Assembly (NCBI GenBank): GCA_017522685.1
Contig: JAFWYN010000008.1
Coordinates: forward strand, 1-64,000
From: Lachnospiraceae bacterium
GTDB taxonomy: Bacteria; Bacillota_A; Clostridia; Lachnospirales; Lachnospiraceae
Direction of reading: 5' to 3'
Length of the DNA stretch: 64,000 nt
Shown: piece after piece, positions 25,397 to 34,154 of the stretch
Layout of the letters: every line of letters begins with the position of its first letter
Position numbering within the stretch: the stretch's first letter is position 1
The notes under the pieces: model-generated
Told to the model about the DNA's origin: nothing
Databases searched by the model: none
The model's input: the letters and a program-made list of their open reading frames with translations, nothing else
Made by a program: the position numbers and the translations under genes

Positions 25397-26893
25397 ATGG
25401 CAAACAAATTGGGGAAAATTTTACTTGCCGGTGCTGCAATTGGTTCCGCACTGGGCACAACTGTATATTTAATGAAAAAGAAGAAACCTGAAGACCAGAC
25501 TCCGGAATATGAAGACGAAGATTACGACTATTTTGAAGAAGCAGCCGCTGCTGCCGAGGAAGCTGAAACCGCACAGTCCGAGGAAGCTCCCGTCACCAAG
25601 TCCGGTATCCGCGAGACCGTGGAAAATGTTACAAGCAAGCTGGAAGGCTTTGGTGAGAAAGTAGCCCAAAAGGCAGATAACTTTGTTGATAAGGCTTCCG
25701 TAGCTGCCGAATCCTTCGCTGAAAGGGTTACTGAAAAGCTGGTAAACTTCACCGATACAGTGGTAGAAAAAGCCGACGAAATCACCGGCAAAGAACCTGC
25801 TGTCGTAGATGTAGAAAAGGTAGCAGATGCCGAATATGTAGAGTCTGAGGTTGTTGAAGAAGAAACCGAATCCGTTGAAGAGGAGGTTATCGAAGAAGAA
25901 ACTGAATCCGTTGAAGAGGAGGTTATCGAAGAAGAAACCGAATCCGTTGAAGAGGAGGTTATCGAAGAAGAAACCGAATTCGTTGAAGAGGACGTTATCG
26001 AAGAAGAAACCGAATTCGTTGAGGATGAAGTTATCGAAGAAGAAACCGAATCCGTTGAGGATGAAATTATCGAAGAAGAAACCGAATCCGTTGAGGATGA
26101 AGTTATCGAAGAAGAAACCGAATTCGTTGAAGAGGAGGTTATCGAAGAAGAAACCGAATCCGTTGAGGATGAAGTTATCGAAGAAGAAACCGAATCCGTT
26201 GAGGATGAAATTATCGAAGAAGAAACCGAATTCGTTGAAGAGGACGTTATCGAAGAAGAAACTGAATCCGTTGAAGAGGACGTTATCGAAGAAGAAACTG
26301 AATTCGTTGAGGATGAAGTTATCGAAGAAGAAACTGTTTCAGAAGTAGAAGAAATCGAGGAAATTGAAGAAGTTGCAGAATCTGACTCAGAAGAATATCT
26401 TGACGAGGAAGAATATGCGGAATCCGAAGATGACACCGAATCTTACGACGAGGAAGAAGAATTTTTAGATAACTATGAAGAAGATATCGAAGACTTAGAA
26501 ACAGAAGACGGCATCTCTTACGAATCCATTGAGGAAGAGGATGACATCATTCCTGCCGATACGGATATGCACGAGATTACCTTTGGTTCTTCACAGGAAG
26601 GCATCGCTTATGAGCGCCTGGATTCTCAGGATATGGATATTATTGAGGATGAGGAAATCGTTGAAATAGCAGAAGAAGCCGATGATGCAAAAGAAGCTAT
26701 GGATATAGACGAAGAAGACTCTTCGGAAGAAGTTGATGTTCCTGAAGAAACCACAGAAGATGCTCTTGAAGAGGAGACTCTCGAAGCAGAGGAAAAAATC
26801 GAAGAAACCAAGACTTTCTCCCCCTTAAACGAACAGATGGAAGTTGAGGAAGAGGTCGAAGAATTTTTCTTTGATGACGATGATGAAGAATAA
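25397..26893 (+). CDS. Membrane-anchored acidic repeat protein
   Basis: A 498-residue protein. Residues about 5-25 form one hydrophobic segment followed by KKKK, the pattern of a single-pass anchor with the rest cytoplasmic. Residues 25-150 are helical with EKLVNFTDTVVEKADEITG-like amphipathic turns, recalling the YtxH/gas-vesicle-like stress proteins. From residue 158 thirteen 12-residue units of E-[SF]-V-E-[ED]-[ED]-[VI]-I-E-E-E-T follow, then another strongly acidic region to the end. The product must be extremely acidic and largely disordered. Start has GGGAGA six bases upstream. No function can be assigned; repeat number is likely to vary between strains. Confidence 0.85.
   Translation: MANKLGKILLAGAAIGSALGTTVYLMKKKKPEDQTPEYEDEDYDYFEEAAAAAEEAETAQSEEAPVTKSGIRETVENVTSKLEGFGEKVAQKADNFVDKASVAAESFAERVTEKLVNFTDTVVEKADEITGKEPAVVDVEKVADAEYVESEVVEEETESVEEEVIEEETESVEEEVIEEETESVEEEVIEEETEFVEEDVIEEETEFVEDEVIEEETESVEDEIIEEETESVEDEVIEEETEFVEEEVIEEETESVEDEVIEEETESVEDEIIEEETEFVEEDVIEEETESVEEDVIEEETEFVEDEVIEEETVSEVEEIEEIEEVAESDSEEYLDEEEYAESEDDTESYDEEEEFLDNYEEDIEDLETEDGISYESIEEEDDIIPADTDMHEITFGSSQEGIAYERLDSQDMDIIEDEEIVEIAEEADDAKEAMDIDEEDSSEEVDVPEETTEDALEEETLEAEEKIEETKTFSPLNEQMEVEEEVEEFFFDDDDEE
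25868..26335 (+). repeat. Thirteen 36-bp tandem repeats inside the acidic gene
   Basis: Thirteen in-frame copies of a 36-bp unit with a few recurring variants (S/F at position 2, EE/ED/DE at 5-6, V/I at 7). Variants recur in patterns, for example a run of units repeated with the same order, which points to past unequal exchange of blocks. Because 36 is a multiple of three, other frames stay open too and give long false ORFs on both strands. Confidence 0.95.
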
Positions 26894-26895
26894 AA

Positions 26896-26919
26896 AATTG
26901 TCACCCGGCGGCGACAATT
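26896..26919 (-). terminator. Hairpin next to repeat element copy 2
   Basis: AATTGTC pairs with GACAATT around a GC-rich core with a CGGC loop, followed by a T-run on the minus strand. It starts three bases after the stop of the acidic gene, so it may terminate both directions. It occupies the same relative place as the terminator at 10772. Confidence 0.65.
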
Positions 26920-26921
26920 AC

Positions 26922-26984
26922 AAGAATTGCTTCGCAATTCTTCTTAATCTCCACCACTGTACTCGCACAACTTCCTATAACATA
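26922..26984 (-). repeat. Dispersed ~57-nt 3'-end element, copy 2
   Basis: Second copy of the element at 10798-10858, with about four differences. Here the frame RKLCEYSGGD-stop replaces RKLCEYGGGD. As in copy 1 it follows the end of a minus-strand gene (MocR) and precedes a hairpin with a T-run. Confidence 0.75.
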
Positions 26985-27022
26985 AAAAATAGGGTTGCAC
27001 TTAATGTGCAACCCTATTTTTT
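26984..27022 (-). terminator. Terminator overlapping the end of the MocR gene
   Basis: A perfect 17-bp stem, AAAAAATAGGGTTGCAC with its complement, and a five-base loop. It has A/T flanks for both directions. The MocR stop codon lies in the loop, so the 3' half of the stem encodes its last residues (NIKNRVAH). Confidence 0.9.
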
Positions 27023-28434
27023 ATATTCCACGCCTTTTTTAAAGCTTCCACGCCTTCTTCTATCTCTCTCATACTCAGACTTCCATAGCCCAGAATAACT
27101 GTGTAAGAGGTATCTTTTGTGCCGTCTGACAAACTATCCGACAAGCCATATATCTTTATCCCATGCATGCCTGCCTTCTCAATCAGCTCTGCTTCCGTAC
27201 GTCCCGACTTACTGGTAAGCAGCAAGTGCAATCCCGCATTTTCACCCGTGATATCAAATTCCTTCTCAAAAGGCTCCAACTCTTCTAACAGCAAATCATG
27301 CTTATCCCTGTAATACTTACGCATTTTGTTCAGATACCGTTCAAAATATCCGCCTCGGATAAACTCATCCAAAATCTTCTGCTCGATTCGTGACACAGTG
27401 GTGGAATAAAAATAACACTTCTCTCGATATGCCTGTACCAGATTCTCCGGAAGCACCATATAGCTCACACGGATAGCCGGTGCTATGGACTTAGAAAATG
27501 TCCCTATGTATATCACCTTACCATATTTATCGGAAGCCTGCAGAGATGGTATAGGCTTTCCCTTATAACGAAACTCACTGTCATAATCATCTTCTATCAG
27601 ATATCTGTCTTCCTTCTCATTGGCCCATTTCAACAGTTCGCTTCTGCGTCCGATAGGCATCACCGTACCCGTAGGATACTGATGGGAGGGCATCACGTAT
27701 GCTAACTGTGCATCCGTCTTTCTCAATTCCTCCACCATCATACCACTCTCATCCATATCCACAGTAGTAATCGGATAAGAAAAAGAACGAAAAATACGAT
27801 AAGCTCTTTTATAAGTGGGATTCTCCATAGCTATGGATAACTCTCTTCCCAATATTTTCTCTAACAGCATCAAAAGATAATCGTTTCCTGCGCCTACGAT
27901 GATTTGCTCCGGAGTACAATTGACACCTCGCGAGGCATGTAAATATCGGGCTATTGTTTCCCGAAATCCATAGTCACCTTGTGCATCACCCCTGGCGTAT
28001 AATTGTTCATTGCCGTCCTCCAACACTTTTTTATGAAGTCGTCTCCACACACTGAAAGGAAAACCGGACATATCTATCTGTGTAGGCGAAAAATCATAAG
28101 TATATCCTTCCGCCCCGGTCGGTTCTGCCTGTTCCAAGGATGATTTTCTCTCACCGATTCTTCCCTCATCCAACTGAAACAACTCTTCTATTTTGCATAC
28201 AAAATATCCCTTATAGGGTCTGGACTCTATATAACCTTCCGACAATAGCTGCTCGTAGGCCATCTCCACCGTACTTCTGGCCACCTGCAGATTCTCTGCC
28301 AAAGAACGCGTAGAGGGAAGCCTCTCACCTTGGAGAAGCTTCCCTTCTTTTATTTCACCTTGTATATACTCATAGATTTGTTCGTATAAGCATTTATCAT
28401 TGTCTGTTTGTAATTGAATGGTCAGCTCCAGCAT
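27001..28434 (-). CDS. MocR/PdxR-type regulator (GntR HTH plus aminotransferase-like domain)
   Basis: A 477-residue fusion. Residues about 10-75 are a GntR winged helix (GERLPSTRSLAENLQVARSTVEMAYEQLLSEGY), and residues 110-470 are a fold-type I aminotransferase domain with GAGNDYLLMLLEKIL, IEDDYDSEFRY and TFSKSIAPAIRVSYMVLP, where the lysine in FSKS would bind PLP. MocR proteins such as PdxR or GabR sense PLP-linked metabolites. The target is unknown; no vitamin B6 genes are near. Start at 28434 has GAGG six bases upstream; the longer frame starts with TTG. It follows DUF2225 by 20 bp. Confidence 0.92.
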   Translation of the reverse strand: MLELTIQLQTDNDKCLYEQIYEYIQGEIKEGKLLQGERLPSTRSLAENLQVARSTVEMAYEQLLSEGYIESRPYKGYFVCKIEELFQLDEGRIGERKSSLEQAEPTGAEGYTYDFSPTQIDMSGFPFSVWRRLHKKVLEDGNEQLYARGDAQGDYGFRETIARYLHASRGVNCTPEQIIVGAGNDYLLMLLEKILGRELSIAMENPTYKRAYRIFRSFSYPITTVDMDESGMMVEELRKTDAQLAYVMPSHQYPTGTVMPIGRRSELLKWANEKEDRYLIEDDYDSEFRYKGKPIPSLQASDKYGKVIYIGTFSKSIAPAIRVSYMVLPENLVQAYREKCYFYSTTVSRIEQKILDEFIRGGYFERYLNKMRKYYRDKHDLLLEELEPFEKEFDITGENAGLHLLLTSKSGRTEAELIEKAGMHGIKIYGLSDSLSDGTKDTSYTVILGYGSLSMREIEEGVEALKKAWNIKNRVAH

Positions 28435-28454
28435 ACTGCACCTCAAAATATAAC

Positions 28455-29297
28455 CTACTTTTTATGCCTTTCCAAAATCAACTGCTTCAAATCCCTTGCT
28501 TTATCCTTCATCCTGCTGTTTGCAATAGAGGATACCAGTATTTCGGAAACCATTTTAGCAGCGATATTGTCCTTTTCAGTTTCATAAGCTACTGCTGCTA
28601 TCATATAATCCAAGGAAGTCTGGTCCATACCACAGATGGGAAGGCTCTCCTTTTGTCTGGCATTAATCAGCCCCTCCAGTGCTTTCTGCAGGCACTCTGT
28701 TTCCTGCACCTTCAGCCGCTTCTCCTTTTCTGCAGTCAGATGTCCTTCTTCCTCCAGCTTTTGCACATAACCTCGCAACAACCATGCAAAATGTAAACAA
28801 ATATAGGCCTTTTCGCTATCCTTAGCATGCTTTACTATGGCACATGCCAATGCTACCCGGTACCTGGTAATCATGTCCTCGTATGAATAGATTTCTCCCT
28901 CGGATATCTCCATCTTAATATGGTCACAAATATTCTCCCGCACCAGTTCTATCTGAGTTTTTAATAAGGGGCGGAAATAAGGTACCATGGCTGCGTAGCC
29001 ACATCCGGGACATTGTACCACATCATATTTACTGCTCTCAATGCCTTCATATACGGGTCGACAGTCCAAATCCGCGGATACCAGTCTTGTTTTACCCGTC
29101 TTCATCACCTTGGAAGTAAACTTATGATCGCACACCGGACAGGAAAAAGATTTATCGAAAACCAAATCCTTTTCCTCTACCATGCTCCTCTTTGACTCCA
29201 CCTTACGAACGGGACGCACTTTTTCCTCTTCGTAAAGCTCCCTTTTTTCCAAATCTCCCAAACCAAGGCCTTCCAGACCGGATAATATTCCTGCCAT
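28455..29297 (-). CDS. DUF2225 family protein
   Basis: A 280-residue cytoplasmic protein. The DUF2225 region (about residues 45-200) has a CPVCDHKFTSK zinc-binding pair near residue 54 and CPGCGYAAMVPYF near 96, with the DLDCRP stretch between, as in clostridial members. A helical TPR-like C-terminal part follows. Function is unknown; members occur near sporulation and tRNA genes. It is joined by short gaps to glnS (24 bp upstream) and mocR (20 bp downstream). Start has GAGG six bases upstream. Confidence 0.87.
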   Translation of the reverse strand: MAGILSGLEGLGLGDLEKRELYEEEKVRPVRKVESKRSMVEEKDLVFDKSFSCPVCDHKFTSKVMKTGKTRLVSADLDCRPVYEGIESSKYDVVQCPGCGYAAMVPYFRPLLKTQIELVRENICDHIKMEISEGEIYSYEDMITRYRVALACAIVKHAKDSEKAYICLHFAWLLRGYVQKLEEEGHLTAEKEKRLKVQETECLQKALEGLINARQKESLPICGMDQTSLDYMIAAVAYETEKDNIAAKMVSEILVSSIANSRMKDKARDLKQLILERHKK

Positions 29298-29320
29298 TTT
29301 CCACCTCTCACTGAGTATTT

Positions 29321-31033
29321 CTACGAATTCTTCGGCAATGTATATGAACTCTTCAATGAAACAATACGATTAAATACTAATCTCTCCGGTGTAGTATCCT
29401 TCACATCCACACAGAAGAATCCCTGTCTTACAAACTGGAATCTGTCAAAAGGCTTTGCCTTTGCAAATTCAGGTTCTAAATAACACTCTTTCAAAACAGT
29501 TAAAGAATTAGGATTCAGATTCAGACTGCCGTCTTCATTGTAAACACCCTTATCTTCGTCAATAATATTTTCATACAGACGTACCTCTGCCTTAACTGCA
29601 TGTGCTGCAGATACCCAGTGAATGGTACCCTTTACCTTACGTCCGTCATTGCTGTTACCACCCTTGGTCTCCGGATCATATGTGCCGTGAACCTCGATAA
29701 TATTACCGTTTTCATCCTTTACACAACCGGTACACTTTACAAAATAAGCATTCATAAGACGTACTTCATTGCCGGGGAACATACGGAAGTATTTCTTAGG
29801 AGGTTCCTCCATAAAGTCTTCACGCTCAATATACAATTCCTTACCAAAAGGAACCTTTCTGCTACCCAATTCCTCATTCTCCAGGTTCATGGGTGCTTCC
29901 AGCCATTCCTCCTGTCCTTCCGGATAATTATCAATCACCAATTTTACAGGATCCAGGATAGCCATCAAACGAGGCGCTTTCGCCTTCAAATCCTCACGGA
30001 TACAGTACTCCAAAGCTGCGTAATCTGCGATAGAATGTGCCTTGGATACACCGCACATTTCTACGAACATGCGGATAGATTCCGGTGTGAAACCACGTCT
30101 TCTGAGTGCTGCGATGGATACCAGTCTGGGGTCATCCCAGCCATCCACGATACCGTCCAATACCAGCTTCTTGATATATCGCTTACCGGTAACCACGTTC
30201 TTCAAATACATCTTCGCCTGTTCAATCTGCTTGGGAGGATGAGGATATTCCAATTCTCTTACCACCCAGTCATACAAAGGTCTGTGGTCCTCAAATTCCA
30301 AAGTACAGATGGAATGGGTAATCCCCTCAATAGCATCCTCAATGGGATGTGCAAAATCGTACATCGGATAAATACACCATGCATCACCGGTATTGTGATG
30401 GGTCATATGTGCCACACGATAAATAACCGGGTCACGCATGTTGATATTGGAAGAGGTCATGTCGATACGGGCACGAAGCACCTTCTCGCCATCCTTATAC
30501 TTTCCTTCCTTCATTTCCTCGAAAAGCTTTAAGTTCTCTTCGATAGAACGGGTACTATAGGGGTCTTCCTTACCGGGTTCGGTAAAGGTACCTCTGTATT
30601 CCTTAATCTGCTCTGCTGTCAGGTCGGACACATATGCCTTACCCTTCTTAATCAGCTTTACAGCACCTTCATACATCTCACCAAAATAATTGGATGCATA
30701 GAATAAACGGTCTTCATAATCTGCACCCAGCCACTGTACGTCAGCCTTGATGGATTCTACGAACTCGATATCCTCCTTGGTAGGATTGGTATCGTCAAAA
30801 CGCATATTAAACTTTCCGCCATACTTCTGTGCCATCATGTAGTTAACTAAGATGGCCTTAGCATGTCCGATATGCAGATATCCGTTGGGTTCCGGAGGGA
30901 AACGGGTATGCACGGTGTCATAAACACCCTCTGCCAAATCCTTTTCAATAATCTGCTCAATGAAGTTCTTGGAAACACGTTCTTCTGTTGCTTCCGCCTC
31001 ATTCAGTTCTAAATTCATTTCTGCTTCACTCAT
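29321..31033 (-). CDS. glnS: Glutaminyl-tRNA synthetase
   Basis: A 570-residue class I synthetase charging tRNA-Gln. The HIGH signature is in [31 protein letters not shown] and the catalytic core [17 protein letters not shown] match GlnRS, and the C-terminal anticodon-binding beta barrels contain [12 protein letters not shown] and [17 protein letters not shown]. The KMSKS region is represented by GVSKAHS. Presence of GlnRS in a Firmicute implies it may supplement or replace the GatCAB route. I chose the ATG at 31033 over one 11 codons upstream because the extra residues are not family-like; AAGG lies upstream. Confidence 0.96.
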   Translation of the reverse strand: MSEAEMNLELNEAEATEERVSKNFIEQIIEKDLAEGVYDTVHTRFPPEPNGYLHIGHAKAILVNYMMAQKYGGKFNMRFDDTNPTKEDIEFVESIKADVQWLGADYEDRLFYASNYFGEMYEGAVKLIKKGKAYVSDLTAEQIKEYRGTFTEPGKEDPYSTRSIEENLKLFEEMKEGKYKDGEKVLRARIDMTSSNINMRDPVIYRVAHMTHHNTGDAWCIYPMYDFAHPIEDAIEGITHSICTLEFEDHRPLYDWVVRELEYPHPPKQIEQAKMYLKNVVTGKRYIKKLVLDGIVDGWDDPRLVSIAALRRRGFTPESIRMFVEMCGVSKAHSIADYAALEYCIREDLKAKAPRLMAILDPVKLVIDNYPEGQEEWLEAPMNLENEELGSRKVPFGKELYIEREDFMEEPPKKYFRMFPGNEVRLMNAYFVKCTGCVKDENGNIIEVHGTYDPETKGGNSNDGRKVKGTIHWVSAAHAVKAEVRLYENIIDEDKGVYNEDGSLNLNPNSLTVLKECYLEPEFAKAKPFDRFQFVRQGFFCVDVKDTTPERLVFNRIVSLKSSYTLPKNS

Positions 31034-31078
31034 ATATAAAACCTTGCCTTTCCGCAGTATTTTCACAAATAATACTAT

Positions 31079-31087
31079 ATTTTATCA
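31079..31087 (-). promoter_or_regulatory. Extended -10 promoter of glnS
   Basis: On the minus strand TGATAAAAT, 46 bp before the glnS start. A -35 (TTTATT) is poor, so only the -10 region is annotated. Confidence 0.5.
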
Positions 31088-31115
31088 CAAATCATTCTAA
31101 CAATAAAGAGTTATT

Positions 31116-32075
31116 TCAAACATTCCCCTGAAACCGCTTCAAGCATTCTTCCAATGATACCACGCCTTCCGTAGCCCCCACCTGCTCTACACCGCAGGAA
31201 GCCACTGCACAAGCCATCTTACCGCAATCCGCTAAGGAATAGCCTTCTGACAAGCCCCATAGGAAACCGGCTGCAAAACAATCCCCCGCACCGGTGGTAT
31301 CCACAAGTTTTTTTATGGGATATGCAGGAATCTCTAAAACTGCTTCTTTCGTTGCTATGATACAGCCTTTCGCACCACATTTCACGACCGCACAGCCCAC
31401 ACCGGCTTCTACCAGCAACTCTGCATTTTTCCTGCTGTCACGAATGCCTGTCAGTAAGGCCATCTCGTCCTCATTGGGCAAAATATAATCGATATAAGGC
31501 AATAGGCATCTGATATCTTCCAGTCTCTCCCCATTCTTGGCCTTGGTCATATCAGCCACCAATATACGTCCCGGTACCGACTTAATCTTTTGGAACAACT
31601 GCTCCATAGCCGGGATATCCAGAAGGGGCGAAACGAAAATACTGGCAAAACTGACCACATCCCCCATGGCATCCGCATAAGGCAAAATATCTTCCAATGC
31701 CAATTTCCTAAGGCTCCCTTGAGGATTGGTCAGAAAATGTCTCTCACCCTTTTCATCCAGTAACACGATATTAATCCCTGTCGTCAGACCTTCTTCTTGG
31801 ATAATACACTCGGTAGCCAACCCGCAGACTTCCGCATAGTCCATTACTCTGGCTCCGGCTTCATCCTTTCCCACTTTGGAAATCAGTTGTACCTTTTTGC
31901 CCAATCGGCTAAGGACCACTGCTTCATTCAAAGCATCTCCACCAAAGGATAAGCTTGTTTTCTCCACCGGCTGGGAACCGGTTTGAAACACCTGCTTGCT
32001 TACAGGTCCTGCCAGCACATCAATGATAGCTGCACCGATGACGGTTATCCTATCTGTTTTCTTAGTGTTTTCCAT
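31116..32075 (-). CDS. PfkB family carbohydrate kinase
   Basis: A 319-residue ribokinase-type kinase. The N-terminal signature GGDALNEAVVLSRLGKKV and the C-terminal DTTGAGDCFAAGFLWGL with the catalytic aspartate are intact, and ILPNEDEMALLTG is the usual middle motif. The substrate is probably a sugar or nucleoside; a neighbouring transporter that would show it is lacking. Start has AGGA at nine bases, within the end of the upstream gene. It follows the leucine-rich repeat gene by 9 bp. Confidence 0.92.
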   Translation of the reverse strand: MENTKKTDRITVIGAAIIDVLAGPVSKQVFQTGSQPVEKTSLSFGGDALNEAVVLSRLGKKVQLISKVGKDEAGARVMDYAEVCGLATECIIQEEGLTTGINIVLLDEKGERHFLTNPQGSLRKLALEDILPYADAMGDVVSFASIFVSPLLDIPAMEQLFQKIKSVPGRILVADMTKAKNGERLEDIRCLLPYIDYILPNEDEMALLTGIRDSRKNAELLVEAGVGCAVVKCGAKGCIIATKEAVLEIPAYPIKKLVDTTGAGDCFAAGFLWGLSEGYSLADCGKMACAVASCGVEQVGATEGVVSLEECLKRFQGNV

Positions 32076-32084
32076 GGTTTCATC

Positions 32085-33413
32085 CTATTCCACAATCAGG
32101 TTTTCCAAATTTTCCAGACTGTCCAAACCTGTTTTATCCGTTATCAGGTTATTATTTATTAATCGCAAACTTCTAAGCTCCGGTATTCCCTTCAAAAAAT
32201 TCAAATTACCTATAAAGGTATCCTTAATGGTCAGCTCCTCCAGCCAAGGCATATTGCCAAGCACACTTAAATCCGTAATAATCTGGCCACTTCCGTCAAT
32301 ATGTAAATTCTTCAAACCGGTTAATCGTTCCATATCATTCAAGAAAGTCGTATTTAGTCTCAAAACTTCTATTTGATCCGTAGGCATATTCATAATAAAT
32401 AAGGAATCCAGATTCAATTCCCCTGCATCCAGCATGGTCAGCTGAGGTAAATTACTCAAATTAACATATCCATTCTTACAAATATTGATAGCCTTCACAT
32501 TCTCAAACAACGCAATATCCATGCCGACAGCCAACAAATCCTTTTCAAAAGGAACTGTTATGGTCTGAATGGTCTCCTCAAACTCTTTACTATAGCCAAA
32601 GACAATATCCTCCTCAGACTGTACCTCCTCGGAATAGTCCTCCGGATACAGGCTGTAATCCTCCGTGCTATACTTTACTTCCATGGTACTTCTTTCTTCA
32701 TCCACTTCTATCATAAAGTACTGTATGCTTTGAAGCTCCTCTTTCGTCACCTCTTCTGCCGGCTTTCCAAACATTTCCGACAAAGCCGACCTCATGGTGG
32801 CAGAGTAAATATATATCTGATTATCCGTATTTTCATCCAAATAACTGAAATCCGGAATCTCAATATCCGGCATGATAACTTCTATCTCCGGCATTTCAAA
32901 GTCCACTTCCGGTACTTCTATCTCTTCTATCACCGGAAATTTACTCTTGTCTATAGTTATCTTAAGGTCATCGCTATCACTAAATAAACCGTTCCCGAAT
33001 AAGCCATATGCCAAAAAAACCAAGGTTGGAATCACTGCCTGTGCAATCATCACAATAATATAAATCTTTACTATTTTTTTCCATTTCGGCTGATTCGTGG
33101 TTATGGATTTAGATTGCTCCGGCAACCTGACACCCTGAGGTGCATTCCCCATAGGTACTTCCACCATTACATCATCGTGAGGAACCGCAGCTTCTTCTTT
33201 TTCTTGTGGAATCGTTTTCTCAAAAAAATCTCTTAGCGGATTTTCTTTCTCTGCCTCTTCCGTCTCCGTATAAGATGTATAAGTCGTCCATTTTGAACCA
33301 TTTTCATGATCTTCGCACTCCCCCGGCAATTCCGAATGGGCACAAAAGCTGCATTTGTATCCATTCTCTGTCCGTATCATGGGGGCTCCGCACACGCAAC
33401 ACACTCTTTCCAT
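32085..33413 (-). CDS. Zinc-ribbon membrane protein with C-terminal leucine-rich repeats
   Basis: A 442-residue protein. The N-terminus has a CCVCGAPM ... KCSFC zinc ribbon (residues 5-25), then an acidic linker, one membrane segment (about residues 110-135, IYIIVMIAQAVIPTLVFLAYG), and an extracytoplasmic part ending in at least five leucine-rich repeats (LKNLHIDG, LEELTIKD, LRSLRLINN and similar). Topology suggests the ribbon is cytoplasmic and the repeats outside. Function unknown. It may be co-transcribed with the PfkB kinase; a terminator at 33462 precedes it. Start has GGAGG. Confidence 0.78.
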   Translation of the reverse strand: MERVCCVCGAPMIRTENGYKCSFCAHSELPGECEDHENGSKWTTYTSYTETEEAEKENPLRDFFEKTIPQEKEEAAVPHDDVMVEVPMGNAPQGVRLPEQSKSITTNQPKWKKIVKIYIIVMIAQAVIPTLVFLAYGLFGNGLFSDSDDLKITIDKSKFPVIEEIEVPEVDFEMPEIEVIMPDIEIPDFSYLDENTDNQIYIYSATMRSALSEMFGKPAEEVTKEELQSIQYFMIEVDEERSTMEVKYSTEDYSLYPEDYSEEVQSEEDIVFGYSKEFEETIQTITVPFEKDLLAVGMDIALFENVKAINICKNGYVNLSNLPQLTMLDAGELNLDSLFIMNMPTDQIEVLRLNTTFLNDMERLTGLKNLHIDGSGQIITDLSVLGNMPWLEELTIKDTFIGNLNFLKGIPELRSLRLINNNLITDKTGLDSLENLENLIVE

Positions 33414-33461
33414 AGATAATTCCTCCGTAAAACTCCCTCACAAAAAATCTTATATCCAGAA

Positions 33462-33494
33462 AACTCTCCCGCAGACTTTTGTCCGGGGAGAGTT
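33462..33494 (-). terminator. Terminator downstream of the YbjQ gene
   Basis: AACTCTCCC pairs with GGGAGAGTT, with an internal GAC/GTC stem. It lies just after the YbjQ stop, followed on the minus strand by TTTC. Confidence 0.6.
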
Positions 33495-33502
33495 CATCGA
33501 CT

Positions 33503-33814
33503 TTATAAGAACTTTACCGCAGTACCATAAGCCATAACTTCGGCAGCTCCCTGCATTACTGCAGCGGATGCATAACGAACATTTACGACTGCATCTGCGC
33601 CCATTGCCTCTGCTTCTGCCACCATTCTCTTGGTTGCCAAAGCTCTGGCTTCATTCATCATTTCATTGTAAGCCTTCAACTCACCGCCTACCAGTGTTTT
33701 AAAGCTCTGTGCAATATCTTTTCCAAAGTTTTTGGACTGAATGGTACTACCCTTTACCAAGCCCAGCATTTCCAATTCTTTTCCTGAGATGTAATCAGTA
33801 TTTACTAAGATCAT
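33503..33814 (-). CDS. YbjQ/UPF0145 family protein
   Basis: A 103-residue protein of the YbjQ family, which forms pentamers and was once thought to bind metals. The family's ATKRMVAEAEAMGADAVVNVRY stretch and GTAVKF end are clear. Function is not settled. It overlaps the upstream small membrane protein gene by 20 bp, and its GGGGGAG ribosome site lies inside that gene, so the two are coupled. Confidence 0.9.
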   Translation of the reverse strand: MILVNTDYISGKELEMLGLVKGSTIQSKNFGKDIAQSFKTLVGGELKAYNEMMNEARALATKRMVAEAEAMGADAVVNVRYASAAVMQGAAEVMAYGTAVKFL

Positions 33815-34022
33815 CTTCTTCTCCCCCTTGTATTTCTTTGATTCTGCTGATACAAACCCCTATCATCAAACCACTTACAATAAGCGGAATGATAATCATT
33901 AACAGCTTAGCATAAAAAGGAATGCCCGGTGTGAAGTAAAACAAGGCCATGATTCCCAAATAGTATAATACTACCAATACTGTTATGATAATCGGAGCTA
34001 TCATCTTTTTTCCATGATTCAT
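33795..34022 (-). CDS. Small two-segment membrane protein
   Basis: A 75-residue protein with two hydrophobic segments (about 8-28 and 36-58) and a charged C-terminal tail. Family not recognised. It is read from a good promoter (34051-34079) and overlaps the YbjQ gene by 20 bp, so the pair likely works together at the membrane. Start has GAGG upstream. Confidence 0.75.
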   Translation of the reverse strand: MNHGKKMIAPIIITVLVVLYYLGIMALFYFTPGIPFYAKLLMIIIPLIVSGLMIGVCISRIKEIQGGEEDDLSKY

Positions 34023-34050
34023 CAGATATCACCTCTCTATCAGTAAGAGT

Positions 34051-34079
34051 ATTATATCATACACCAATACAAGGGGCAA
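34051..34079 (-). promoter_or_regulatory. Promoter of the small membrane protein/YbjQ pair
   Basis: On the minus strand TTGCCC, a 17-base spacer and TATAAT with an extended TG element, 29 bp before the start codon. Confidence 0.8.
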
Positions 34080-34105
34080 TATTTATTTCTCGTATAAAAC
34101 AGTAT

Positions 34106-34132
34106 CTCCTCCTTCAGGGAGGGAAGGAGGAG
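34106..34132 (-). terminator. Terminator of the sigma/anti-sigma operon
   Basis: A perfect 9-bp stem CTCCTCCTT/AAGGAGGAG with a nine-base loop, 23 bp after the RsgI-like stop, followed on the minus strand by ATACTGTTTTAT. Confidence 0.7.
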
Positions 34133-34154
34133 TAGTATAGGGAGGATTATGAAG

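Noticed and set aside
25851..26348. 165-codon plus-strand frame of Lys/Pro repeats
   Set aside because: Same cause: a shifted frame of the tandem repeat inside the real gene, without its own ribosome site.
25528..26436. 302-codon minus-strand open frame of Ser/Thr-rich repeats
   Set aside because: It is the mirror of the 36-bp repeat of the acidic gene; a repeat whose length is a multiple of three keeps several frames open. No ribosome site or promoter supports it.
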